Shown: piece by piece, positions 34,135 to 43,334 of the stretch
Numbering within the stretch: position 1 is the first letter of the stretch
Layout: every line of letters begins with the position of its first letter
NCBI RefSeq assembly: GCF_019396345.1
Contig: NZ_JAHKRM010000009.1
Location: forward strand, 124,001-188,000
DNA from: Nonomuraea guangzhouensis
GTDB taxonomy: Bacteria; Actinomycetota; Actinomycetes; Streptosporangiales; Streptosporangiaceae
Direction: 5' to 3'
Length of the DNA: 64,000 nucleotides
Program-made: the position numbers and the translations under genes
Notes under the pieces: generated by a model
Seen by the model: the letters and a program-made list of their open reading frames with translations, nothing else
Database searches by the model: none
What the model was told of the DNA's origin: nothing

Positions 34135-35127
34135 ATGGAGGACGCCGTGAACACCCACCCGGGCATGACCGGTGGTGAACACGTCGAGGAGCCGATCCGC
34201 AGATGGCTGTCCCGGGATGCCCTTCCCGGCCATAAGATCCAGCACGCCAAGGCCCTTGCCGGCGGGTACAGCAATGCCAACACCCTGCTCATCACCGACA
34301 CCGGCCATCAGTACGTCCTGCGCCGCTACCTCGACCACAACACCTGCGCTGTCGAAGCCGCCCTGGTCGGACGCCTCGCCGGCATCGTGCCAGTCGCCGA
34401 CGTCATCGCCGCCGACACCGACGGCTCGGTGGCGGGCCAGCCGGTCATGGTGTCCCGGTTCATGCCAGGCGACATGGTCAGCACGATCCTCCCCGAACTT
34501 GAGCCGGGCCAGGCCGGAGCCCTCGGCCGCTCGGTCGGCGCTGTCCTTGCCGCGATCGGCACCGTCACCTTCCCCCGTCCGGGCTTCTTCGACGGCCCCG
34601 ACCTGGTCCCCGGGCCAGATGGCATGGAGCCCACCGCCGACCTGCCCAGCTTCGTCGACCGCTGCCTGCGAACCGGCAACGCCCATCATGCACTCACTCC
34701 TGCCGAGCAGGACGCCCTATGCCGGCACGCGGCCGCGTCAGCACCCGCTCTGCATACCGTGCGCGGCGCCCATCAACTGATCCATGCCGACTTCAACCCC
34801 AAGAACCTGCTCGCCGCGCGGCATAACGGGAACTGGACCGTCACCGCCGTCCTGGACTGGGAGTTCGCCTTCAGCAGCTCTCCGCTGTTCGACATCGGCA
34901 ACATGCTCCGCTTCCCCGCCGAGCTGCCACCGGCGTTCGCCGATGGTTTCATCACCGGATATGTCAGGGCCGGAGGTGACCTGTCGGACAACTGGCGCCA
35001 GATCAGCCAGGCCCTTGATCTGTTCGCCCTCGCCGATTTCCTCACCCGTCCGCCCGAGCACCTGTTCTTCGGCAAGGCCGTCGATCTCATCCGGAAACTC
35101 CTCACCGACGACGGCCAGGGAACCTGA
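34135..35127 (+). CDS. Aminoglycoside-phosphotransferase-fold kinase
   Basis: 330 residues. Kinase-like APH fold: nucleotide region GGYSNANTLLITDTGHQYVL, catalytic loop HADFNPKNLLA with Asp and Asn (near residue 220), and metal-binding LDWEFAF. The small-molecule substrate is unknown; many relatives are sugar or amino-alcohol kinases rather than resistance enzymes. The ATG at 34135 has no upstream site; the GTG at 34147 has GGAGG 5 nt before it and may be the real start. No operon partner. Confidence 0.85.
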   Translation: MEDAVNTHPGMTGGEHVEEPIRRWLSRDALPGHKIQHAKALAGGYSNANTLLITDTGHQYVLRRYLDHNTCAVEAALVGRLAGIVPVADVIAADTDGSVAGQPVMVSRFMPGDMVSTILPELEPGQAGALGRSVGAVLAAIGTVTFPRPGFFDGPDLVPGPDGMEPTADLPSFVDRCLRTGNAHHALTPAEQDALCRHAAASAPALHTVRGAHQLIHADFNPKNLLAARHNGNWTVTAVLDWEFAFSSSPLFDIGNMLRFPAELPPAFADGFITGYVRAGGDLSDNWRQISQALDLFALADFLTRPPEHLFFGKAVDLIRKLLTDDGQGT

Positions 35128-35323
35128 CGCCAACGATCGCGATCCCGCGCGGATGAGCCCCATCGAGATATGGCCCGCGACCAAATGAGTCGCACCGGTG
35201 AGCTGGATCCCAACGCGCGGGCAGCGGCTGACTGTCGTAGGAAAGCTGCGCAACCAGCGAGCGGACCACAGAGCGGTCACATCAGTCCGCGTAAGACGCC
35301 CGAGTCGCGCTGATGGTGAGCGT

Positions 35324-35767
35324 TCAGACGATGTGGGTGTCGTACTCCTCGCGATTGGCGAGCACCTCGGCCATGTGCGTCTCGGCCCACATCTTGATGC
35401 CGCGCATCATGTGCTGGAGCGAGTGACCGAGGTCGGTCAGCTCGTACGTCACCGTGACCGGCACCGTCGGCGTCACGGTGCGGGTGACCAGCCCGTCGCG
35501 CTCAAGGGAGCGCAGTGTCTGGGTGAGCATCTTCTGGCTGACCCCGGCCAGCCTGCGGGACAGCTCGGAGTAGCGCATCGGCCGTGACTCGCCGGCGCGG
35601 TCTCCTCCGGGTTGGTGCGGGCCGTCGCCGCCGAGCGCGGCCAGGATCAGCGCGACCCACTTGTCGGAGATCTGGTCGAGCAACTGGCGGCTTGGGCACA
35701 TCGCCAGGAAGGCGTCGTAGTCGCCCTTCGCTTCTGCTCGCTTCTGGGCCGCCGTCGTCGTCGGCAT
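35324..35767 (-). CDS. HxlR-family winged-helix regulator
   Basis: 147 residues from the ATG at 35767 after GGAAGGAA; the longer frame to 35953 overlaps the divergent gene and is rejected. HxlR signature: CPSRQLLDQISDKWVALILA, YSELSRRLAGVSQKMLTQTL, LERDGLVTRTVTPTVPVTVT, YELTDLGHSL. There is a small Gly/His insert (GGDGPHQPGGDRAGESRP) before the HTH. These repressors often sense reactive carbonyls or quinones. Divergent from the SGNH hydrolase, a likely target. Confidence 0.9.
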   Translation of the reverse strand: MPTTTAAQKRAEAKGDYDAFLAMCPSRQLLDQISDKWVALILAALGGDGPHQPGGDRAGESRPMRYSELSRRLAGVSQKMLTQTLRSLERDGLVTRTVTPTVPVTVTYELTDLGHSLQHMMRGIKMWAETHMAEVLANREEYDTHIV

Positions 35768-35915
35768 CGACCATTCCTTCCTACCGGGCGGTGACTTACG
35801 CACTTCTGGGTGCGTACTTCCCGCTGGAGAGCTACCGACCCATAGTGATGCAGGCCAGCCGTCGCACACAAGCCACGAGGCGCCGACCAATCCCAAAGCA
35901 ACGAATGGAGCGAGC

Positions 35916-37019
35916 ATGATCTGGACAGCCGGGTTCCGCACCGCAGTGATCAATCCCTACGAGCAGATCCAGCTCACCGAACCGCGCGGCTTCGCCGACC
36001 AGACGGTGCGTCAGGTGCTGCACATGGCCGGTGGCGGAGAACGCCTCCGCGTACGCCTGACGAACCGTTACGGCCGCACCCCCTTGACCATCGCCGCCGC
36101 AAGGGTCGCCACCGAGCACGGGCAGGCCGCCCTCACCTTCGACGGCGCCGAGCGGCTCGTCATCCCGCCGGGAGAGGAGGCCGCCGGTGACCCGATCGAT
36201 CTGCCCGTCGCTCCGGGCGCCGACCTGTTCCTCAGCCTCTATCTCCCTGAGGAGACAGGCTTGGCCACCTATTCCCACATGCCCATGGAGACCGCGCACA
36301 TAGTCGGCGGTAACCACGTCGCGTCTCACTCACTCCCTGATGCTGAGCAGGTAGAAGCCAGGTTCTACGTCTCGGGCGTCGACGTGCTCGCCCCGGACGC
36401 CACCGCGATCGCCGTGGCGTTCGGCGACTCCTGGTTCGAAGGGGTCGGCTCCACGACCGGCGCGAACAACCGCTCCGTGGACTTCCTCAACCGGCGCCTC
36501 AAGCGGGGATGGGTCGTCAACCAGGGCATCGCCGGAAACCGCCTCCTGCGGGACGAGGTCGGCGAGCACGGGCTGGCGCGCTTCGACCATGACGTTCTCT
36601 CGATTCCCGGCCTGACCCACGTCCTGGTGCACTTCGGCATCAACGACCTCGGCCTCCCCGGCATGTCCGGCGAGCCTCCCGCCACCTCCGACGCCCTCAT
36701 CGAGGGCTTCGAGGCCCTGGCCCGCCGCGCCCACGAGGCCGCCCTGAAGATCCTCGCCGCCACCATCGGCCCCTTCGCGGGCGCCGTCTACCCCGGGATC
36801 AGTACCCCCGAGGGCCTCGCCGCCCGACGCGAGGTGAACGACTGGATCCGTACCACCGACACGTTCGACGCCGTCTTCGACGTGGCCCGAGCCGTCGAGA
36901 ACCCCGAAGCCCCCGACCACATCCACCCCGACCTGGACAGCGGCGACGGCATGCACCTCAACGACAAAGGCGCCCAAGCCATGGCCAACGCCGTAAACCT
37001 GGATACCCTCGCCCTCTAG
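35916..37019 (+). CDS. SGNH/GDSL hydrolase
   Basis: 367 residues. An N-terminal beta-rich region of about 150 residues (VRVRLTNRYGRTPLTIAAAR) precedes the hydrolase domain. SGNH blocks: I GDSWFEGVG (Ser nucleophile), II GIAGNRLL, III VHFGINDLG, V DGMHLNDKGAQ (Asp and His). No signal peptide. It probably removes acyl or acetyl groups from a carbohydrate or lipid. It starts on the other side of the HxlR regulator promoter. Confidence 0.88.
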   Translation: MIWTAGFRTAVINPYEQIQLTEPRGFADQTVRQVLHMAGGGERLRVRLTNRYGRTPLTIAAARVATEHGQAALTFDGAERLVIPPGEEAAGDPIDLPVAPGADLFLSLYLPEETGLATYSHMPMETAHIVGGNHVASHSLPDAEQVEARFYVSGVDVLAPDATAIAVAFGDSWFEGVGSTTGANNRSVDFLNRRLKRGWVVNQGIAGNRLLRDEVGEHGLARFDHDVLSIPGLTHVLVHFGINDLGLPGMSGEPPATSDALIEGFEALARRAHEAALKILAATIGPFAGAVYPGISTPEGLAARREVNDWIRTTDTFDAVFDVARAVENPEAPDHIHPDLDSGDGMHLNDKGAQAMANAVNLDTLAL

Positions 37020-37319
37020 AATCACGCTGACCTCCAACTCGACCCCTACCTGGGGCGCGCGTGAGGAGGTGGAGCGCGGTCGGATCGCTGACGAGCGGCG
37101 TCCCGGAAAATTCCGCAAAGTAGTCCGGGAAGAGGTGTCGGATCGGGGCGGTGGTGTTCGTAGCAGGGGTGAGGCCGCCCGCAAGGGGGCGGCGCCGAGG
37201 CAGAGGAACCGCGATCATGAAGCTGACGATCCAGGCCTATCGGCCGGCCGGGCGTCCGCGGTATGCAACGGCCTGAAGTCCCTGACCACCGACTTGACAC
37301 CACAGGAGATGATCTTCAG
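37020..37319. other. Intergenic region without a recognisable gene
   Basis: A short frame (MKLTIQAYRPAGRPRYATA from 37217) and an antisense frame are open, but neither has family features. It probably carries the promoter of the downstream DGPF/sigma operon and perhaps old debris. Confidence 0.4.
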
Positions 37320-37643
37320 ATGCGGTATCTGGTTTCCGTGATCGACGACAAGAACAATCCCGGCAGCACGGACAGGCGGCCTGCCATCAGCGCGTTCAAC
37401 GAACGACTGATCGCCGAGGGCTACTGGGTTTTCGCCGGCGGACTCGCGGACACCGACACGGCCACGGTCATCGACAACCGGGGCGAGCAGGCGGTGTTCA
37501 GCGACGGGCCGTTCGTGGAGTCGAAGGAGTACCTCGCCGGCGTCTGGGTGTGGGAGGCCCCCGACCTCGACGTGGCGCTCAAGCTCGCCGCCGAGGCGTC
37601 GAAGGTCTGCGATCGGAAGATCGAGGTGCGGCCGTTCCTGTGA
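37320..37643 (+). CDS. YCII-related DGPF-domain protein
   Basis: 107 residues from the ATG at 37320, with AGGAGA about 9 nt upstream. Single YCII/DGPF domain: MRYLVSVIDD at the start, the signature FSDGPFVESKEYLAGVWVWE, and a C-terminal KIEVRPF strand. The family folds as a ferredoxin-like dimer of unknown activity and is genetically tied to ECF42-type sigma factors. Its stop overlaps the sigma factor start (GTGA), so expression is coupled. Confidence 0.9.
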   Translation: MRYLVSVIDDKNNPGSTDRRPAISAFNERLIAEGYWVFAGGLADTDTATVIDNRGEQAVFSDGPFVESKEYLAGVWVWEAPDLDVALKLAAEASKVCDRKIEVRPFL

Positions 37644-38875
37644 GCGACGTCGAAGAGGCGATCACCCGAGCCCACCACGACGAGTGGGCGCGGGTGGTGG
37701 CCGCCCTGACCAGGCGTTTCGGTGACCTCGGCATCGCCGAGGAGGCGGCTGCCGAGGCGTTCGCGACCGCCGTGGAGCGGTGGCGGGCCGACGGCCTGCC
37801 GCCCAACCCGGGCGCGTGGCTGACCACCACCGCCAACCGCAAGGCCATCGACCGGATCCGGCGCGAGAACAAACGCGACGACAAGCACAAGGAGGCTCAG
37901 ATGCTGCACGACACCACCCCACCCGAGCCACTGAGCGCCATCGACGACGACCGGCTCCGGCTGATCTTCACCTGCTGTCACCCGGCACTGGCGATGGAAG
38001 CGCGCGTGGCGCTGACGCTGCGCATGGTCGCCGGCCTGACCATGCCCGAGATCGCCCGCGCCTTCCTGGTGGCCGAGAGCACTATGGGGCAGCGCATCAC
38101 CCGCGCGAAGGCCAAGATCAAGGCGGCGCGCATCCCCTATCGGATGCCGTCCGCCGACGATCTGCCGGCACGCGTCTCCGGCGTCCTCGCCGTGCTCTAC
38201 CTCGTCTTCAACGAGGGCTACCTGGCCACCAGCCCCGACACCGATCCCCTACGACACGACCTGACCACCGAGGCGATCCGGCTCACCCGCCTGATCCGTG
38301 TCCTCCTGCCGAACGACGGAGAAGTGGCCGGCCTGCTGGCGCTGATGCTCCTCATCGAGGCCCGCCGCCCCGCCCGGGTCTCGGCCGGCGGCGAGCTGGT
38401 CGCTCTCGACGAGCAGGACCGTGGGGCCTGGGACGCGGCGCTGATCGCCGAAGGTCACCGGCTGGTGCGCGAGCGCCTGGCCGCTGCCGCCGCCGGGGTG
38501 GCCCCGGGCCGCTACCAGATCCTCGCCGCGATCAACGCCGTGCACACCTCCGCCCGCGACATCCGCGACACCGACTGGTCACAGGTCCTCGCCCTCTACG
38601 ACCAGCTCGTCCGCCTCGACCCCTCGCCGATCATCGCCCTCAACCGGGCCATCGCCGTGGCCGAGCTCGACGGCCCGGAGGTGGCGCTGGCCATCGTTGA
38701 CCGTCTCGCCGAAGCGTTGGCCGGCTATCACGCCTACCACGCCACCCGCGCCGACCTGCTGCGCCGGCTGGGCCACAGTCAGCAGTCACGCGCGGCCTAC
38801 GACCGGGCCATCGAGCTGGCAGGCAACACCGGCGAGACCGCCTACCTCACCCGCCGCCGCGACCAACTGCGGTAG
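37640..38875 (+). CDS. ECF42-type RNA polymerase sigma factor with TPR-like C-terminal extension
   Basis: 411 residues from the GTG at 37640. Sigma region 2 (ARVVAALTRRFGDLGIAEEA then AWLTTTANRKAIDRIRREN) and region 4 (LRMVAGLTMPEIARAFLVAE then MGQRITRAKAKIK). These are followed by a long helical extension (about residues 190-411, LAVLYLVFNEGYL, PSPIIALNRAIAVAELDGPE). ECF42 sigma factors have this extension and a neighbouring DGPF gene instead of an anti-sigma factor, exactly as here. The extension probably controls activity. Target genes are not visible. Confidence 0.92.
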   Translation: MSDVEEAITRAHHDEWARVVAALTRRFGDLGIAEEAAAEAFATAVERWRADGLPPNPGAWLTTTANRKAIDRIRRENKRDDKHKEAQMLHDTTPPEPLSAIDDDRLRLIFTCCHPALAMEARVALTLRMVAGLTMPEIARAFLVAESTMGQRITRAKAKIKAARIPYRMPSADDLPARVSGVLAVLYLVFNEGYLATSPDTDPLRHDLTTEAIRLTRLIRVLLPNDGEVAGLLALMLLIEARRPARVSAGGELVALDEQDRGAWDAALIAEGHRLVRERLAAAAAGVAPGRYQILAAINAVHTSARDIRDTDWSQVLALYDQLVRLDPSPIIALNRAIAVAELDGPEVALAIVDRLAEALAGYHAYHATRADLLRRLGHSQQSRAAYDRAIELAGNTGETAYLTRRRDQLR

Positions 38876-39019
38876 CGCCCGCGTTTGAGGACCGCACTAT
38901 GAAAGGCGAGGCCGGACGCTGCGCTATGGACATGTTCAGACGCCGACCCTTCTCGCCGAGCAACGGCGCAGGGTTGGGGGCGCCGGGTTGCGGCGGCTGT
39001 AGAGACGCGGCAGCGGCCT

Positions 39020-39866
39020 GGGCGCGTTCACCACCGAGCAGGCCACCCGCGTCACCAAGGCGGCCGCCCAAGCCCTGGGCATCGAGCCCCACGTGGACGC
39101 TTTCGCGGACATCTCCGACGAGCGCCTGGTCGAGGCCGCCGCCCGGCTCGGGGGCATCGACCTGCGGACCGAGACCCACGGCGACCCGCTGATCGGACTC
39201 AGCCCCTTCAGCATCGTCCTCGACACGCAGCCCGCCGAATCGGTCGCCGCCGGCCTCAGCGCCGACATCGACCTGCTCATCGGGACCAACACCGAAGAGG
39301 GGAACCTCTACCTGGTCCCCGTGGGCAAGTACGCCACCTCGACGGCCAGGGACGTCGACGACGCGGCGGCGCGTTCGCATCCGAAGCCGGCGCACCTCGT
39401 CGAGACGTACCGGAAGGCACTCCCCGAAGCGTCCTTCGGCGAGCTGCGCTCCGCCATCATGGGCGACGCGCTGTTCGGCGCGGGCAGCTGGGCGCTGGCC
39501 GGCGCGCATGCCGCCCACCCCGAGTCCGCCACGTACGCCTATGAGTTCGCCTGGCGCTCCCATGCCCTGGACGGAGAGCTCGGCGCCACCCACGCGGTCG
39601 AGCTGCCCTTCGTCTTCGACCTCGCGCACCTCCCCCAGCTGCACGGATCCGCCGCCCTGCTCGGCCCCGACCAGCCGCCCGCCGATCTCGCCGCCCGCAT
39701 GCACGAGACCTGGGTCCGGTTCGCCAGGACCGGCGACCCCGGCTGGGACCCGTACGACGACGAGCGCCGGGCCACGATGCGCATAGACGCCGAATGGACC
39801 CAGGTCGAGGACCCCCGCGGCCAGGAACGACAGGCGTGGAGCTCACCCTTGAAGGACACACCATGA
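39020..39866 (+). pseudogene. C-terminal half of a type-B carboxylesterase
   Basis: An open frame (reads GAFTTEQATRVTKAAAQALG before the first ATG at 39093) covers about 280 residues: DERLVEAAARLGG, IGTNTEEGNLYLVPVG, YAYEFAWRSHALDGELGATH, AVELPFVFDLAHLPQLHGSA and MHETWVRFARTGDPGW. This is the C-terminal half of actinomycete carboxylesterases (about 500 residues), with the catalytic His still present in GATHAVELPF. The half with the GESAG serine is missing, so it cannot act as an esterase. The remaining frame is intact and overlaps the RidA start. Confidence 0.75.
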
Positions 39867-40246
39867 CCAGAACCGTCATCACCACCGAGAACGCCCCCGC
39901 CCTGGCCGCCCCGCTGTCCCAAGGCATCCGCAAGGGTCCCCTCTTGCAGGTCTCCGGGCAGCTCCCGCTCGATCCGGACACCGGCGAGGTCGTCGGCACC
40001 ACGGTCGCCGAGCAGACCACGCAGACCCTGCGCAACGTCACCGCCGTATTCAAGGCGGGCGGGGCGGGCTTGGCGGACGTCGTGATGCTCCGCGTGTATC
40101 TCACCGATCCCGCCCACCTGGCCGAGATGAACGAGGCGTACGCGGCGGCGGTCGGTGAGCCCTTCCCCGCCCGCACCACCGTCTACATGCAGCTTCCGCC
40201 GGGACTGCTCGTGGAGGTCGACGCCCTGGCGGTGCTGGGCGACTGA
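39863..40246 (+). CDS. RidA/YjgF-family enamine/imine deaminase-like protein
   Basis: 127 residues from the ATG at 39863, overlapping the esterase remnant as ATGA. YjgF fold: LQVSGQLPLDPDTGEVVGTT, AEQTTQTLRNVTAVFKAGG, VVMLRVYLTDPAHLAEMNEA, and the signature PARTTVYMQLPPGLLVEVDA with the conserved Arg. It likely hydrolyses reactive enamine intermediates or has a specialised relative of that role. It probably survives from an operon with the lost esterase. Confidence 0.9.
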   Translation: MTRTVITTENAPALAAPLSQGIRKGPLLQVSGQLPLDPDTGEVVGTTVAEQTTQTLRNVTAVFKAGGAGLADVVMLRVYLTDPAHLAEMNEAYAAAVGEPFPARTTVYMQLPPGLLVEVDALAVLGD

Positions 40247-40595
40247 CGAGGGCGTACACCAGCCTGCACGGTCGACAACTCGCAGCACCGCCATAACCCG
40301 GGACGATCTCACAGGGGGCCGCCGCAGCCCTGGCGGAACGGCTCCGGACGAACTCACCGCGCACATCCTCGCGGAACGATCAGCGCACCGTGCCGACACC
40401 AGCGGTGTTTCCCTGAAGACGGCGGCCGCGCGGATGGCGGCGTCCTGGGCGGTGGTGCTGCGGGAGCGCCCCGGCGATGAGGCCGCGCCGACGTCGATCC
40501 CGAAGATGATGGCGGCGGTGGAGCCTCTCGGCCCTGGAGCTTGATCTTCGGCCTGCGTCCAGCCCGACGCATCCCGTCGTGACGTCTGCCGGCGC
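40247..40595. other. Intergenic region between convergent RidA and TetR genes
   Basis: A plus-strand frame ending ASWAVVLRERPGDEAAP is open but has no clear start or family. No terminator-grade hairpin is picked out. It looks like a degenerate remnant. Confidence 0.35.
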
Positions 40596-41285
40596 TCAGG
40601 GACGCGGGCTCGCGCTCGTCGGCTCTTTTTGGCGGGCGAGGAGCCCGGAGATGGTCACCTCTACCGTCCTGCGCATCACCTCGGTGAAGTCGAGTCGCAT
40701 GGCGGCCAGTGCCGGTTCGGAGGCGTAGGCGGCCAGCATCGCCTCTGATGGCCGGTCGCAGGGCCAGGCCGCGGTGGCCATCAGCAGGGTCGCTTCCACC
40801 ACCCGGGGCGCGCCGTGGGCGCCGAGTTCGGGCACGTGCCGCAGGACCAGCTGGACCAGCGCCTGCATGGAGTGCTTGGCGGCGTACTTGTGCCGGATGG
40901 CGACCTCGGTGGAGATGTTGTGCTCCAGCACTGCGGCCTGCGCGCTGATCAGGTCGCACAGCACCGGCCGCCGCGCCATCGACTCGGCCAGAATCTCGGC
41001 CAGCCGGTCACCGCGCTCTCGCGGCGCGCCCTCGCTGGGCTGAAACGACCGCTCCAGCTCAGCGATCCAGTCCTGGACCTCGGCGTCCAGTAGTTGGAGC
41101 AGGACCGCCTCGCGCGAGTCGAAGTAGCGCAGCACATTGACCTTGGCCAGGCCGACGCGCCGACTCAGTTCGTTCAGGCTCAGCTTCGCGACCGGCATCT
41201 CGGCCAGCATCGCGGCCGCGGTCTTCAAGATCTGCCGGCGTCGTTCGGTCCGCTGCTCCTCGTTGCGGGCGCGCTTGAAGTTCAC
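40596..41285 (-). CDS. TetR-family transcriptional repressor
   Basis: 229 residues. N-terminal HTH RRRQILKTAAAMLAEMPVAK then LSLNELSRRVGLAKVNVLRY and FDSREAVL; the C-terminal ligand domain is of the type seen in repressors of short-chain dehydrogenase genes. It is divergent from an SDR gene, and three ATACCG motifs lie between them. It probably represses itself and the SDR. Effector unknown. Confidence 0.88.
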   Translation of the reverse strand: MNFKRARNEEQRTERRRQILKTAAAMLAEMPVAKLSLNELSRRVGLAKVNVLRYFDSREAVLLQLLDAEVQDWIAELERSFQPSEGAPRERGDRLAEILAESMARRPVLCDLISAQAAVLEHNISTEVAIRHKYAAKHSMQALVQLVLRHVPELGAHGAPRVVEATLLMATAAWPCDRPSEAMLAAYASEPALAAMRLDFTEVMRRTVEVTISGLLARQKEPTSASPRP

Positions 41286-41298
41286 GAGCCCATCTTAC

Positions 41299-41367
41299 AT
41301 ACCGCTGGTATTTTGCAAAGATACCGGTGGTGCGTTAGCGTGGCAAGAGACAAAATACCGGCAGTAC
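41299..41367. promoter_or_regulatory. Three related operator motifs in TetR/SDR gap
   Basis: ATACCGCTGGTAT (41299-41311) is a perfect 5-bp-arm palindrome. ATACCGGTGGTGC (41321-41333) and ATACCGGCAGTAC (41355-41367) are degenerate copies. All lie between the divergent starts. Confidence 0.6.
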
Positions 41368-41381
41368 TTAAGAGGTGTCTC

Positions 41382-42293
41382 ATGTACCAGGTTCCGAGCC
41401 AGCAGGGAAAGCTCGCCGTGGTGACCGGCGCGAACAGCGGAACCGGCAAGGCGGCCGCGACCAAGCTGGCCGCGGCCGGCGCGCGGGTGATCATGGCGGT
41501 GCGCACGGTCGCCAAGGGCGAACAGGCGCGGGCCGAGATCCTCAGTGCCCACCCGGCAGCAGAGGTGGAGGTGCGGCGGATCGACTTGGCCGACCTGGCC
41601 TCGGTCAAGGAGTTCGCCCACGGCCTCATCGCCGACGGGCGCCCGGTCGACATCCTTCTCAACAACGCCGGGGTGATGTTCCCCCCGGTGCGGCACGAGA
41701 CCGTCGACGGGTTCGAGCTGCAGCTGGGCAGCAACTTCCTCGGCCCGCTCGCCCTGACCGTGCGGCTGCTGCCGCTGCTGCTGAAAGCGCCCGCCCCGCG
41801 CGTGGTGACCATGAGCAGCGGCATGGCCGCCCGCGGCAAGATCGACTTCGACGATCTGAACTGGGAGAAGAGCTATGACCCGACCGGGGCGTACGGGCGT
41901 TCAAAGCTGGCGGACCTGCTGCTGAGCCAACACCTGGCCCGGCTCGCGGCCGAGCGTGGTTGGCCGCTGCTGTCAGCCGGGGCGCATCCCGGTGCCGCGG
42001 CCACCAATATCGCCGCCTCCGGCCCAAGGCTCGGGGGTGAGCCGAGCCTGCTGTTCCGCATCGCGTTGAAGATCACCCCGCAGCACAGCGCGGAGGCCGG
42101 CGCCGACCCGATGCTGTACGCCGCGACCGCGCCCGGCGTGGCCCAGGGCGGCTACTACGGCCCTCGCTGGGGGCTGGTCGGTGCCCCGGCCATCGCGCGG
42201 CCCACGAAGAAGGGCCTCGACCGCGTCGTCGCCGCCCGATTGTGGGCCGAGGCCGAGCGCCTGACCGGCGCCGCCCTCCCCGCCAGCCTCTGA
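41382..42293 (+). CDS. Short-chain dehydrogenase/reductase (retinol-dehydrogenase-like)
   Basis: 303 residues from the ATG at 41382, with AGAGGTG upstream; the open frame to 41094 crosses the operators and is rejected. NADP motif VVTGANSGTGKAAATKLAAA (TGxxxGxG), DILLNNAGVMFPP, catalytic Ser in VTMSSGMA, and YxxxK in YGRSKLADLLL. The C-terminal extension GYYGPRWGLVGAPAIARPT is typical of the WW-oxidoreductase/retinol dehydrogenase-like subgroup. Substrate unknown. Divergent from and likely repressed by the TetR gene. Confidence 0.9.
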   Translation: MYQVPSQQGKLAVVTGANSGTGKAAATKLAAAGARVIMAVRTVAKGEQARAEILSAHPAAEVEVRRIDLADLASVKEFAHGLIADGRPVDILLNNAGVMFPPVRHETVDGFELQLGSNFLGPLALTVRLLPLLLKAPAPRVVTMSSGMAARGKIDFDDLNWEKSYDPTGAYGRSKLADLLLSQHLARLAAERGWPLLSAGAHPGAAATNIAASGPRLGGEPSLLFRIALKITPQHSAEAGADPMLYAATAPGVAQGGYYGPRWGLVGAPAIARPTKKGLDRVVAARLWAEAERLTGAALPASL

Positions 42294-42346
42294 TCACCGA
42301 CCAAGCGAAGGGCAAGGGGCATGACCCGGATACGCCAGAAACCCGG

Positions 42347-42690
42347 TTACTGATCGAGGGTGCTGATGCGGTGCGCGTACTCGCGGCGGGCCTTGCGCTG
42401 TGCCGGGACCGCCGTGTTCCCCGGGGGTGCCGTCGAGAGACTGGCAGAGGTCGAGGAGTCGGCGGTGACGCGCAGGGTGTAGCCCTGGCCGCGCCGTACG
42501 GTCACGCCCTGGTCGAGCGTGGCGCGCTCGGCGGGTCCCAGGTCGGCGGTGCGGAGGAAGTCGGCGACCTTGCCGGGCATGTCGAGGGCGACCGGCGCTT
42601 CCAGGGCCGGGGCGTCCGGGTCGGCGGCTGTGTACTCGGGCAGGAGGTCGGCGACGGCGGTACGGCTGACGCCGTGGTCGCGGGCCCCTG
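42347..42690 (-). pseudogene. Degenerate gene of unknown function
   Basis: A minus-strand frame without a proper start reads ARDHGVSRTAVADLLPEYTA, VTVRRGQGYTLRVTADSS and AQRKARREYAHRIST. A neighbouring frame carries LLDLCQSLDGTPGE at the matching place, so one gene seems to be split by frameshifts. The family is not recognised. Confidence 0.4.
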
Positions 42691-42702
42691 AGCATCCTCC
42701 GC

Positions 42703-43119
42703 TCAGCCGGCGTTGAACGCCTCGGCGACGGTCAGCGTGTCCTCGTACAGGTGCATGCGAACGATCCGGCCGCCCTCGACCGCCAGGTGCATGGCCACCG
42801 GTGTGGTGAACTCCTTGCCGCTGGCCGCGACGGTGTGCGTGAAGACCGCCAGCAGCACCACGTCAGCACCGTCGACGATGAAGCGCTCCAGCACGACCTT
42901 GCTCCTGCCCTGCGCGAAGTACGGCCACATCGTGGTGAAGTACGGCGCGACCTCCTCCCGGCGGGTACGTCGCCCGGTCCAGGGCAGCGCGTCACTGCCG
43001 GGGACGTGCCAGTCGATCTCCTCGGCGAACAGTTCCTGGATGCCGTCGGGGTTCTGCCTGCCGAGGCGCTCCACGAACTTCTCGGCCACAGTCCGCGAGG
43101 TCTGAGTATCTGTTGCCAT
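42703..43119 (-). CDS. SnoaL/NTF2-like protein
   Basis: 138 residues from the ATG at 43119 after AAGGAC. Cone-shaped NTF2-like fold signature: VAEKFVERLGRQNPDGIQEL, then FAEEIDWHVPGSDALPW, VVLERFIVDGADVVLLAVFT and MHLAVEGGRIVRMHLYEDTL. Such proteins include ketosteroid isomerases, polyketide cyclases and many with unknown substrates. It stands alone between a decayed gene and an SDR fragment. Confidence 0.85.
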   Translation of the reverse strand: MATDTQTSRTVAEKFVERLGRQNPDGIQELFAEEIDWHVPGSDALPWTGRRTRREEVAPYFTTMWPYFAQGRSKVVLERFIVDGADVVLLAVFTHTVAASGKEFTTPVAMHLAVEGGRIVRMHLYEDTLTVAEAFNAG

Positions 43120-43149
43120 CGTCCTTGTCCTTTGTCTCTTCGTCTGCTT

Positions 43150-43260
43150 GCTGTGTCGCTGTCCGGGGCCTCCTCCGGCCTGGGCGCCGAGACTGCGCGC
43201 CCTCGCCTGCGCCGGCACGGACGTGACCTCGACGCCAGACCGCGCGCCGTGCTCGGCCCT
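43150..43260 (+). pseudogene. N-terminal fragment of a short-chain dehydrogenase
   Basis: VSLSGASSGLGAETAR carries the TGxxxGxG NADP motif of SDRs. The next piece, RALACAGTDVTSTPD, is in a different frame. Nothing of the catalytic domain follows. Confidence 0.5.
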
Positions 43261-43334
43261 CTCGTGGCCAAGCACGGCTGGGACTTGCGGTGGCCGGCCA
43301 AGCCACTCGGCAGGCCCTGGCAAGCACTCGTATC

